NCBI GenBank assembly: GCA_035535015.1
Contig: DATLQU010000056.1
Span: 1-23,668 of the forward strand
Direction of reading: 5' to 3'
Length of the DNA stretch: 23,668 nt
Origin: Palsa-661 sp035535015
Lineage (GTDB): Bacteria; Actinomycetota; Acidimicrobiia; Acidimicrobiales; UBA8190
Part shown: positions 14,850 through 22,055 of the stretch, one piece after another
Layout of the letters: each line of letters starts with the position of its first letter
How positions within the stretch are numbered: position 1 is the first letter of the stretch
Made by a program: the position numbers and the translations under genes
The notes under the pieces: generated by a model
Seen by the model: only the letters and a program-made list of their open reading frames with translations
Databases searched by the model: none
What the model was told of the DNA's origin: nothing

Positions 14850-16013
14850 TCACTTTGGTTCGACCCGTTCAAGCCACCGAGCCATCACGATGTCAGTTGA
14901 CGAGTGAGCCACGATCGAGACAGCCACGGCCACCACGGTGAGAACGAAGATGCGTTCCGCCAACGGATCGCGCGATTCGAGGACCATCAAGCCGTAGACC
15001 ACGGATGCGAAGCCCTTGGGTCCGAACCAGGCCGCCGCCGCCCGCTCCTGCCAGGGCAGGGTGCTCCGATGCATGGCAATCATGAGGGCGACAGGACGGG
15101 CCAGGGTGATCGTCGCCACCGCGAACAGCCAGCCCCCGACACCGACGCCACCGAGAAGGGCCGGGGTGACAAGGGCCCCGAAGGCGAGGAGGGCCGCCAG
15201 TTTCAGCAGCTCGGTGACAAGCTCGCCAAAGCGATGAAAGGCATCGCCGGCCGTGGCGCTCACCGAGGCCACGGTGATGCCGCCGACGAAGGCGGCCAGG
15301 AATTCGTTGGCCCCGGTGACCTCACACAGCGCCAGCAGCCCGAGCCCGACGGCGAACAGCCCGAGAGGCTCGTAGAGGGCGCTGGCTGAAAGGAATCGGC
15401 TCTGCTCCAGGCGTACGAAGACCCAGGGCACGACAACTCCGAGGAGTACCCCGAGAGCGAGATCTCCGGCCAAGCGCACCGCATCCAGCCGTCCTGTCTC
15501 CGAGACGGCGAGGAGAACGATGACGACGGGGAGCGCCAAGCCATCGTTGAGGCCGCTCTCGACGTTGAGAAGCTGTCGGAGCCGGGCCGGCACCTCCTCC
15601 CGGCCGACGATGGCGGCGGCGAAGACCGGATCGGTGGGACTCAAGACAGCTCCCAGCAAGAAGGCATCGGTCCACCCGAGGCCACCGACGTATCGGGCCA
15701 GGAGGGCGATCGCCGCCAGCGTGAGCGGCAAGCCGAAGAGCAGTGCTCGTCCTGGCAGGCGCCAGGCCCGGCGAAGTTCGCCGATGCCGGCCGCCATCCC
15801 ATCAGTGAAAAGCACGCTGAACAGAGCCAAGTTGGCCAGCTCGTGCACGGCCGGCTGCCGCGGCGTCAAGGTGACGACGCCCAGGACCCCGGGGCCGGCC
15901 ACCAAGCCGGCGGCCAGGAACAGCACAGCGGTGGACAGCACGGTCCGGTGGGCGAGCTGCGAGATCAGGACGGCCACCGCCAGGGTGGCGGCGAAGACGA
16001 GGACAGTGACCAC
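14850..16013 (-). CDS. Cation/proton antiporter (CPA1/NhaP type)
   Basis: An integral membrane protein of 387 residues with about 11-12 hydrophobic segments, exchanging Na+ or K+ for H+. The family signatures are SPTDPVFAAAIV (125-136) and LLNVESGLNDGLALP (148-162), with the Asn156-Asp157 pair expected in the electroneutral CPA1 group. The C-terminus is short (ARWLERVEPK), without a regulatory TrkA or cytoplasmic domain. The start is GTG at 16011-16013 with only a weak purine tract upstream, so its exact position is uncertain. It precedes the histidine kinase on the same strand, separated by 156 bases. Co-regulation with an envelope-sensing kinase is possible. Ion preference is not readable. 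Confidence 0.9.
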   Translation of the reverse strand: MVTVLVFAATLAVAVLISQLAHRTVLSTAVLFLAAGLVAGPGVLGVVTLTPRQPAVHELANLALFSVLFTDGMAAGIGELRRAWRLPGRALLFGLPLTLAAIALLARYVGGLGWTDAFLLGAVLSPTDPVFAAAIVGREEVPARLRQLLNVESGLNDGLALPVVIVLLAVSETGRLDAVRLAGDLALGVLLGVVVPWVFVRLEQSRFLSASALYEPLGLFAVGLGLLALCEVTGANEFLAAFVGGITVASVSATAGDAFHRFGELVTELLKLAALLAFGALVTPALLGGVGVGGWLFAVATITLARPVALMIAMHRSTLPWQERAAAAWFGPKGFASVVYGLMVLESRDPLAERIFVLTVVAVAVSIVAHSSTDIVMARWLERVEPK

Positions 16014-17367
16014 AGCTGGAGTCTCTCAGCATCCTGACGGTACGGACCGGACTGGACGAGGGCGGTCGTGACTGAAGAGGGCAGGGTACGATCCCGCGCC
16101 GGGTGGTGGCCTCGCTCCCTGCACTCTCGAGGATTGACGACGGGTCTCGCCGTCCTCCGATGAAACGTCGGCGCCATGCAGAGCACCGCGACCAAGACCC
16201 TTTGCTCGACTCATCACGAGGTCCACCGGGACTGACGCCGTCTGGATCTGGGGGAGGCGTTTCCTGGAAATATTGTAGAACGACAATGACTGTATGGCTA
16301 CCGCTACCCGCCCCGTGGTCCGAGAGAGCTCAGTCCGACTAACTGGCCGAAACTGTCCTCACCGCCAGCCGGGTTTCGTGGCCGAGACGCGAGAGTCTTT
16401 GGCCAGCGTCGACCAAGCTCAGTTCACTGGTGCCGTCGCATACGAGTTGCCCCACTCCCAGGCAGTGGCATTGGTCCGAACATCCTTCGTGGCAGACGAT
16501 GGGACAACCAAAATGGTTGCACAGCGTAAAAAATCACATCTGGGCATCGACCTCCGAGGAGGCCGTCTTGAGGAGCGTTCGCAGGTCGTGCCTGGACTTC
16601 CTCAGATCGAGCCTCTAACTCGGGCTCCCGGAGGCGGTCGAATCACGGCTGATGGGATCTGGTTATGGTGCCCCTGAATTGCCCTCCGGGGCCATGTAGC
16701 CGTAACGAGAAGGGCCCACGCCGTGCCATTGCATCTAGGCGGGTCCGCTTGTGGCGGCGATGAACCTGGTCCGTCACTGTGGCTCGTTGCCGAGATCCCG
16801 AGCTTCCAATTTCGCACCGCGAAAAGGATCGTCGCCGGAATGGCTTTCACCCTGGCCGGTCCTTTTCTCATCATCGCCGCGTATGGGGTCAGTTCGGATA
16901 GGGGGTCGGCGGGCCCTGATTGTCACCGAACCGTAGAGCCGACCGTCGACCAGTTCGGCACCTGAACATCCGACTCGACGATCCCCAAAAGACATTCATT
17001 CCTCCGAATCGCTCCTGCTCGGCGCCACGCCTTACACGATCCCAGGTGACAGACGATGGAGCAGCAGGCAATCGCCTTCGCTCGGACGCAAGACAATCGA
17101 ATAGTCAAACGGCGCAGAATCCGGCACCGCGGCACGCTCACCGTGGGGGAAGACGTCGGCATTCACCATTTGATGTGCCTCGGGCCGGTACGCTCCACGA
17201 GTCACGACGCTTGGGCACCGACGCCACAGGGGACGACGCGACGGCAAGGTGTCGCCGGTCCAGGAGAAAATGGTGTGCCGTGCGTGGTGCCGATTTTGGA
17301 CGCCCTTTCACGGCCAGGGTGCCTGGTCATTCATTTCACCGGTCAGCGCAAACGGGGGGAAGAGCAC
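16014..17367. other. 1354-base stretch without a convincing gene
   Basis: Promoters for the antiporter (left end) and Amt (right end) must lie here. A plus-strand frame from the ATG at 16294 to 16677 (127 codons) follows an inverted repeat and opens MATATRPVVRE, which recalls the start of some ArsR-type regulators, but the rest shows no helix-turn-helix. A frame from the GTG at 16723 to 16965 contains one hydrophobic segment (IVAGMAFTLAGPFLIIAAYG) flanked by a basic residue pair, possibly a membrane-protein scrap. A GGGTC-N4-GGCCCTG element occurs at 16903-16918. The frame of Amt stays open upstream to 17056 but looks non-coding. I infer a region of decayed genes. Confidence 0.45.
16272..16287. 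promoter_or_regulatory. ATTGT-N6-ACAAT inverted repeat
   Basis: Five-base perfect arms with a six-base spacer, in an AT-rich pocket 6 bases before an ATG at 16294. The position suits an autoregulatory operator of a small repressor such as ArsR or MarR types, but the reading frame that follows is not recognisable beyond its first residues. Confidence 0.3.
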
Positions 17368-18618
17368 ATGAATGGCATCGACACATCCTGGGTCCTCGTC
17401 TCGGCCGCTCTGGTGTTATTCATGACACCTGGCCTTGCGCTCTTCTACGGCGGCATGGTCCGTTCGAAGAACGTGCTCGCCGTGATGATGAACAATTACG
17501 TCGCCATCGGCGTGATCACCGTGCTCTGGGCTCTGGTGGCATGCAGCTTCGCCTTCGGCCACGATGCGGGCTTCGGATTGATCGGCAACTTCTCATTGGC
17601 CGGTCTGGGAGGTTTAACCCACAGCCTCCCCGGGTTCTCCCATGCGGGAGCGTCACCGATGGCGATCGTGATCTTCCAGATGATGTTCGCAGTGATCACG
17701 GCCGCCTTGATCAGTGGAGGGACGACGGATCGGATCAAGTTCACGTCCTTCGTCCTCTTTATCTGCCTGTGGCTCGTCCTCGTCTATGCCCCCCTCGCGC
17801 ATTGGGTTTTCAGCCCCGAGGGCTGGCTGGCCCGACGTGGTGTCCTCGACTTCGCCGGGGGCACGGTCGTCGAGATCAACTCGGGGTTTTCGACGTTGGC
17901 CATCGTTCTCGTGCTTGGACGGCGCCGTGGATGGCCGAGTGAGGGAATGGCGCCGCATTCGGTGCCGCTGAGCCTCTTGGGCGCCGGCGTCTTGTGGTTC
18001 GGTTGGTTCGGGTTCAACGCCGGGTCGGCGATGGGGATGAACGCCGTGGCTGTCTCCGCCTTCGCCAATACCCAACTGGCGGCGGCGGCAGGCCTTCTCG
18101 GCTGGTTGTGCTTCGAACGGATCCGGGAGTCCTATCCGACGACGCTCGGCGCCGCATCGGGTGCGGTGGCCGGCATGGTGGCCATCACACCGTGCGCCGG
18201 ATTCGTGACGCCGATGGCCGCATTGTTGATAGGCCTTCTGGCCGGCGTTCTCTGCGCCCTGGCCGTGCGAGTGAAATTCAAGCTTCGTTACGACGACTCC
18301 CTTGACGTTCTCGGGGTACACGGGATCGGCGGCCTGGTCGGGATGATTCTCCTCGGCTTGTTCGCTACCCGGACGATCAATCCGAACGGGGCCAACGGAC
18401 TTTTCAGCGGCGGTGGCTTCCATCTTCTCGGTGAAGAAGCTCTGGCCGCCGTGACCACCGTCGCCTTCTCGTTCTCGGTGACATGGCTCCTGGCCAAGGC
18501 GATCGACAAGACCATCGGCCTCCGGGTAAGTCCGGAGAACGAGTCCACCGGCCTGGACCTCACTCAGCATGCCGAGAGCGCCTACTCACTCGGAGGAATG
18601 GGTCGGGTCGGCAGTTAG
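17368..18618 (+). CDS. amt: Ammonium transporter Amt with Glu at first twin-His position
   Basis: An ammonium channel of the Amt/Mep/Rh family, 416 residues, about 11 transmembrane helices, with the N-terminus facing out (MNGIDTSWVLVSAALVLFMTPGLALFYGGMVRSKN). Family motifs: Phe103 and Phe107 in the outer gate (IFQMMFAVI), DFAGGTVVEINSG (161-173), WFGFNAGSA (213-221), DDSLDVLGVHGIGG (309-322) and the C-terminal tail GLDLTQHAESAYS. Position 169, equivalent to E. coli AmtB His168, is glutamate, whereas the second pore histidine (His318) is kept. This substitution is known in the fungal Mep1/Mep3 type and alters pH dependence and selectivity. The ATG at 17368 has a GGGGGAAGAG tract just upstream. 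No GlnK gene follows, although Amt and GlnK are commonly paired; the next gene is convergent. Confidence 0.95.
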   Translation: MNGIDTSWVLVSAALVLFMTPGLALFYGGMVRSKNVLAVMMNNYVAIGVITVLWALVACSFAFGHDAGFGLIGNFSLAGLGGLTHSLPGFSHAGASPMAIVIFQMMFAVITAALISGGTTDRIKFTSFVLFICLWLVLVYAPLAHWVFSPEGWLARRGVLDFAGGTVVEINSGFSTLAIVLVLGRRRGWPSEGMAPHSVPLSLLGAGVLWFGWFGFNAGSAMGMNAVAVSAFANTQLAAAAGLLGWLCFERIRESYPTTLGAASGAVAGMVAITPCAGFVTPMAALLIGLLAGVLCALAVRVKFKLRYDDSLDVLGVHGIGGLVGMILLGLFATRTINPNGANGLFSGGGFHLLGEEALAAVTTVAFSFSVTWLLAKAIDKTIGLRVSPENESTGLDLTQHAESAYSLGGMGRVGS

Positions 18619-18691
18619 GGCATGGCCTTCGACACACCGAACCGCATCGGCGGTGGCTTTGGCGGTGGCGGTGGATGAGGGCGGTGGCCAG

Positions 18692-19249
18692 CTACACGGC
18701 GCGGCCGAGAAAGGCGGCGAGCTCGTCGGCCTTGCTGGCGCCGGCCGGTACCGACTGCTCGGGGCCGAAGGGCGATCCAGTCGGTGAGCGGAACGCCGGC
18801 GAGATGGCCTGCTTGGCGCCCACCAGCAATTGTCCGGCGAGTTCCGGCGCCAGATCGGTGTTCTGTCCCGTGGCCTTGGCCAGATCCCATCCGTGGGTGA
18901 ACGTATCCGTGGCGGCGATCCCGAGGAAGGCCGCTCCCGGCATCTGGCCGAACGGCAGGGTGAGCATCTTCTCCATGGCGCCGTCGGCCCGGAAGGCCTG
19001 GACACAGCGCTCTGACGCCTCGTCGAACGAAGAGAGGAAGTCGGTGGCCGAGAAGTCTGTCTCACCCTCGGAGGCCGCGTCGCCCTTCACCATCGTTTCG
19101 AAGAAGTGCTGCCCTCCGACGATGTGATTGATCAGATCGCTGACCTTCCATGCGGCGCAGGGTGTGGCGTCGCCCAGCTGTTCCTTCGACACCGCACTCA
19201 GCACGGCACGAGTGGAGGCAATGGCTTGTTCGAGCGGCTGGGTCGTCAC
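18692..19249 (-). CDS. DinB/MDMPI-type metal-binding protein (TIGR03086-like)
   Basis: A 185-residue four-helix-bundle protein of the DinB/mycothiol-dependent maleylpyruvate isomerase N-domain superfamily. Features are TPCAAWKVSDLINHIVGGQHFFE (about 28-50), with the first metal-ligand histidine, and FLGIAATDTFTHGWDLAKATGQ (about 107-128), with the second His and the conserved HxWDLAxATGQ signature. The C-terminus PEQSVPAGASKADELAAFLGR is typical of the TIGR03086 group. Start: GTG at 19247-19249, chosen because GAGGAG lies 6 bases upstream; the open frame continues to 19375 across a tandem repeat, which is not coding. The biochemical role of most members is unknown; some are thiol-dependent transferases or isomerases. 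It is convergent with Amt, with a 73-base gap. Confidence 0.85.
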   Translation of the reverse strand: MTTQPLEQAIASTRAVLSAVSKEQLGDATPCAAWKVSDLINHIVGGQHFFETMVKGDAASEGETDFSATDFLSSFDEASERCVQAFRADGAMEKMLTLPFGQMPGAAFLGIAATDTFTHGWDLAKATGQNTDLAPELAGQLLVGAKQAISPAFRSPTGSPFGPEQSVPAGASKADELAAFLGRAV

Positions 19250-19255
19250 CGTGAT

Positions 19256-19261
19256 CTCCTC
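19256..19261 (-). promoter_or_regulatory. Ribosome-binding site deciding the DinB-family start
   Basis: GAGGAG on the minus strand, 6 bases before the GTG at 19249. It rules out the longer frame beginning at 19375. Confidence 0.7.
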
Positions 19262-19265
19262 AATC

Positions 19266-19308
19266 GAGTTGCGAGTTGGGTGAGTTGCGAGTTGGGTGAG
19301 TTGCGAGT
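19266..19308. repeat. 16-bp tandem repeat, 2.7 copies
   Basis: The unit GAGTTGCGAGTTGGGT occurs twice exactly (19266-19281, 19282-19297), and its first 11 bases are repeated once more to 19308. It lies just upstream of the DinB-family gene, between divergent genes, so copy-number change could alter promoter spacing. Confidence 0.9.
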
Positions 19309-19411
19309 CGCGCTGTCTGTCGCATCCGAACTCTACGACCCCTCCCTCCGGGCCGCAACGGGCGGCACGCGCCATGAGTAGGATCCGGGTCCCCGCTCAC
19401 CAGGAGTCGCC

Positions 19412-20134
19412 TTGGAGACCAATTCCCCCCTGCCGTCGGACACGGTGGGACTGCTCGAAGGTATCTGCAGCACCCGGGCCATCCGCCGCTACCACGACGA
19501 GCCTGTCCCCGATCACGTCCTGCGTGACGTGCTCTTCGCCGCCTCCCGCGCCCCGAGTGGCTCCAATCGTCAACCGTTCCGGTTCCTGGTGCTGACCGAC
19601 GGCCCGAAAGCGGCGTCGGCCAAGAAGCTCATCGCCACGGCGGCCCGCACCGCCTGGGAGACCAAGCGCCGCGCCGACCGCTACGACGAAGGCTCGGGGG
19701 CCGACACCAACTCACCCAAGGCAGCCATGGCCCGGACCATGGACGACTACGTCGCCCATCTCGACGCGGTGCCGGTGCTGATCCTGCCGTGCATGATCCG
19801 CTACCGCGCCCCCTTCGCAGCCGAGGGCGCTTCGATCTACCCGGCCTGCCAGAACCTTCTGCTGGCGGCGCGTGCCCTCGGTTACGGGGGGGTCATGACC
19901 ATATGGAACCTGTTCGTGGACGACGAGCTTCGGACGCTTCTCAGCATTCCCGAGGACGTCTTCGTGGCCGCCACCATCACTCTGGGCCGCCCCCGGGGAC
20001 GACACGGTCCCGTGCGACGCCGGCCCCTGGGCGAACTCGTCTATCTCGACGAGTGGGCTGCACCGGCACCCTTCGCCGTCGATCCACCGGGGACCCGCCA
20101 TACGGCTGCGGGGCCGCCGCCGCCCTCGGGGTAG
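19412..20134 (+). CDS. Nitroreductase-family FMN oxidoreductase
   Basis: An FMN-dependent NAD(P)H oxidoreductase of the nitroreductase fold, 240 residues. The FMN-binding N-terminal signature is STRAIRRYHDEPVPDHVLRDVLFAASRAPSGSNRQPFRFLVL (20-61). The central YPACQNLLLAARALGYGGVMT segment and the closing ITLGRPRGRHGPVRRRPLGELVYLDEW are typical of this actinobacterial subgroup. The start is TTG with AGGAG 5 bases upstream. The physiological substrate is unknown; the family reduces nitro groups, quinones or flavins. A truncated second copy lies 7 kb upstream at 12437-12631. The C-terminal 24 residues are Pro/Gly rich and probably disordered. Nitroreductases of this fold belong to the mycobacterial dormancy regulon, but I see no box directly upstream here. 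Confidence 0.9.
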   Translation: METNSPLPSDTVGLLEGICSTRAIRRYHDEPVPDHVLRDVLFAASRAPSGSNRQPFRFLVLTDGPKAASAKKLIATAARTAWETKRRADRYDEGSGADTNSPKAAMARTMDDYVAHLDAVPVLILPCMIRYRAPFAAEGASIYPACQNLLLAARALGYGGVMTIWNLFVDDELRTLLSIPEDVFVAATITLGRPRGRHGPVRRRPLGELVYLDEWAAPAPFAVDPPGTRHTAAGPPPPSG

Positions 20135-20185
20135 TCGACGGATCAACCGTTCACCAAATCTTCGCACCGTGGACATGCTCGATTT

Positions 20186-20201
20186 GTGACCAAAGGCCCT
20201 A
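20186..20201 (+). promoter_or_regulatory. DosR-like box upstream of unknown gene
   Basis: GTGACCAAAGGCCCTA, with the same ends and 16-base frame as the boxes before phosphoketolase and alcohol dehydrogenase. It ends 104 bases before the ATG at 20306, in the matching orientation. It is called by motif resemblance only. Confidence 0.4.
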
Positions 20202-20203
20202 CG

Positions 20204-20229
20204 CCACGTCCCCCTACCTACCGACGTGG
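20204..20229. promoter_or_regulatory. CCACGTC-N12-GACGTGG inverted repeat
   Basis: Perfect 7-base arms separated by 12 pyrimidine-rich bases, immediately after the DosR-like box. No T-run follows, so a regulator site is as likely as a terminator for the nitroreductase gene. Confidence 0.45.
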
Positions 20230-20305
20230 TCAACGAGCAACGAATACGGAGACCAGGGGCAACGGGGTGCTCGAGCGACCCTCGACACCCAGGGTGGTGA
20301 GATGA

Positions 20306-20869
20306 ATGAGCGACGAAACTGACTTCGAGGTCGAGGCCGTTCTGAACGCCTACGACAGCTACCGCGAAGAACATGAGGATGAAGACCGCCAGGCCGAGGC
20401 AGCCGCCGCTCGGTATGACGCTGATTTCCGACAGTTGATCGCCTCGGTGGTCCGCCCCTACTTCGAAGAGGTGGCGCGCCAGCTCGAAGCCCACGGCCAC
20501 TCCGCCCTCGTCGAGGAGGGTTCCGTCTCATCTCCCGACCCGCGACTGGCCGGGGGTTCGAAGATCACATTGGCCTTTTTGCCGAAGGAGCGGGCTCAGC
20601 AGAGTCTCCGTCATCAACTCGAACTGAACGACGCACCGCATTTCATGTTGCGCTGCGACAAGCGCATCAAGGAGATAGAGCTCTTTCAGGAGCCTGACCC
20701 GGGCTTCCTCGGCGGCGGTGCCACCTTCGGACCCACGTGGCGGATCGAGCAGGTGACCCGCGCCAACCTCCGAGAGCGAATCCTCCCGATGATCCGGGAG
20801 ACCCTCAGCCCCCCCGGTCACGAGTTCAAGCCCAGCACCGCTGGCATGCCCGGCGCATTCGACCGCTGA
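20306..20869 (+). CDS. Hypothetical protein, 187 residues
   Basis: I do not recognise this family. The protein starts MSDETDFEVEAVLNAYDSYREEHEDEDRQAEAAAARYDADFRQL, a very acidic helical segment likely to form a coiled coil (about 5-60). A mixed region follows with short beta-like segments (SKITLAFLPKE, HFMLRCDK, IKEIELFQEPDP) and a conserved-looking FGPTWRIEQVTRANLRERILPMIRETLSPP near the C-terminus. No signal peptide, membrane segment or cysteine cluster is seen; it has a single cysteine. GGTGGTGAG precedes the ATG; an overlapping ATG at 20302 opens a frame of only six codons. Codon usage fits a real gene (strong G/C at third positions). It carries its own upstream inverted repeat and DosR-like box, which suggests regulation separate from the nitroreductase. 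Confidence 0.75.
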   Translation: MSDETDFEVEAVLNAYDSYREEHEDEDRQAEAAAARYDADFRQLIASVVRPYFEEVARQLEAHGHSALVEEGSVSSPDPRLAGGSKITLAFLPKERAQQSLRHQLELNDAPHFMLRCDKRIKEIELFQEPDPGFLGGGATFGPTWRIEQVTRANLRERILPMIRETLSPPGHEFKPSTAGMPGAFDR

Positions 20870-20874
20870 ACGAT

Positions 20875-21480
20875 CAGGTCGTGGCCCGGCGGCCATTCTG
20901 AGCCGACCACTCATCGGGCCCTGGAAGTGGCCGTCTCCAAAAGCGTAGACACCGCCGTCGGCACCGATCAACCGATAGCCCCCGCCGTCGGGGCCAACGA
21001 TCATGCCGACCACGTTGCGTACCGGCACCGGAACCCCGGGCAGCGAACCGGAGAACCCGGCCCCACCGACGGAGGCCAGGACGATCCCACCTCCGCCGCT
21101 GGCGGCGACATTGCCGATGATCGTGGCGTCGAACAGCGTCATCGGTCCCGAGTCGCTGACGCCGCCGCCGTAGCCGGTGCCACCCGACCACGCGGTATCC
21201 GTACTCCCCGCCGCTACCTGTGATGGTCGAGTGCGAGATGGTGACGGATTCCCCGTTGGCGATGAGCACACCACCGGAGGTCCCGTTCTCGATGGTCAGG
21301 TGGTCGAGAACTGCGCCCTCGGGTCGGAACCGCCGGCGACGATCAAGACCTGCTGGCCGTCGTTGCCCCCGTCCACCACGGCCCGGCGCAGGCCTGGGCC
21401 GATGACCAGCAGTCGTGGGCGTCGCTGCCCCTGGCCCAGACATACCAGCTGCGGACGGCGGAGGCGCCCGCCGGCGTGGC
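20875..21480 (-). pseudogene. Decayed beta-helix / 'GGGYxLxxxDGGxxxFGD' repeat surface protein
   Basis: Homology is spread over three frames on the minus strand. First VVDGGNDGQQVLIVAGGSD, then PEGAVLDHLTIENGTSGGVLIANGESVTISHSTITGSGG, typical right-handed beta-helix rungs. A further shift near 21200 gives GGVSDSGPMTLFDATIIGNVAASGGGGIVLAS. The last part, IVGPDGGGYRLIGADGGVYAFGDGHFQGPMSG, is one unit of a repeat common in secreted proteins of Acidimicrobiia and relatives. At least two frameshifts separate the pieces. No signal peptide or start remains, and the 3' end stops against the convergent hypothetical gene. The intact ancestor was probably a large exported adhesin or polysaccharide-binding protein. 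Confidence 0.65.
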
Positions 21481-21527
21481 TCCGAGCAGTTGGAGTTTTG
21501 CCACAACCCGCAGGGGACTTGACTGCT

Positions 21528-21562
21528 CCGAGCCTGACCCTCAGCTCGAGGGTCGGGCTCGG
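21528..21562. repeat. 15-bp inverted repeat (strong hairpin) before hypothetical gene
   Basis: Arms at 21528-21542 and 21548-21562 pair over 15 positions, with one T-G wobble and a five-base loop (AGCTC). It ends 13 bases before the GTG at 21576, so in the plus-strand transcript it would sit in the leader near the ribosome-binding region. No T-run follows, which argues against a simple intrinsic terminator. Confidence 0.8.
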
Positions 21563-21575
21563 GCAGACTGGGATC

Positions 21576-22046
21576 GTGCTCACGGCCACCTTCGTCCGTC
21601 GGACCGGGCTCCGGGACCACGTCTATGTGCTCCGGGCCGACGACAGCACCGTCGACTGGGAGTTCCCGAGCTACGGCGACGGCCTCCCCCATGACCTCTG
21701 CCACCTCGTCGTGGAGCAGGCCCTCGGTCTCCCAGACGGCTTCTGGGGCCTCATCGACCGACACGTGGACGTCAGTCTCGTCGACAACCAGGCCACCCTC
21801 ATCCGCGGCGGCAGACCCCTCGTCAAGGAACCCGGGGTCGATCTTGCCGGGCTCCGGTGGGCTGAGAACGCCGTGGACGTCCTCGCCTCGCCACATCCCG
21901 ACGCCGACGCCACGCTCTCTATCGCCGCGCACCGCACCGTCACCGCCATCACCGATCGCCTCCGACACCTCGGCCACCACTGGAGAACGCTTCACGACGG
22001 AGGAGCCATCACCCTCGTCTTCGCCGTAGCCGACACGCGGCCATGA
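21576..22046 (+). CDS. Conserved-looking hypothetical protein, 156 residues
   Basis: A small soluble protein beginning (V)LTATFVRRTGLRDHVYVLRADDSTVDWEFPSYGDGLPHDLCHLVVEQALGLPDGFWGLIDRHVD. The WEFPSYGDGLPHDLxHLVVE segment (about 29-48) is a motif I associate with an uncharacterised family found in several bacterial phyla; its His-rich DLCHLVVE resembles a metal-binding helix, but I cannot name a function. The GTG at 21576 is chosen because protein-like sequence begins there and the preceding bases form a hairpin; the frame is open further upstream without homology. No signal peptide or membrane segment is seen. It is the only intact gene in the decayed right end of the window. Confidence 0.7.
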   Translation: MLTATFVRRTGLRDHVYVLRADDSTVDWEFPSYGDGLPHDLCHLVVEQALGLPDGFWGLIDRHVDVSLVDNQATLIRGGRPLVKEPGVDLAGLRWAENAVDVLASPHPDADATLSIAAHRTVTAITDRLRHLGHHWRTLHDGGAITLVFAVADTRP

Positions 22047-22055
22047 CGACAGAGG

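Noticed and set aside
16903..16918. GGGTCGGCGGGCCCTG as a DosR-like box
   Set aside because: It matches the ends well but lies about 450 bases from the nearest real gene start, in GC-rich DNA where such matches occur by chance.
18641..18654. ACCGC-ATCG-GCGGT hairpin as terminator between Amt and the DinB-family gene
   Set aside because: The stem is only five base pairs and no T-run of useful length follows.
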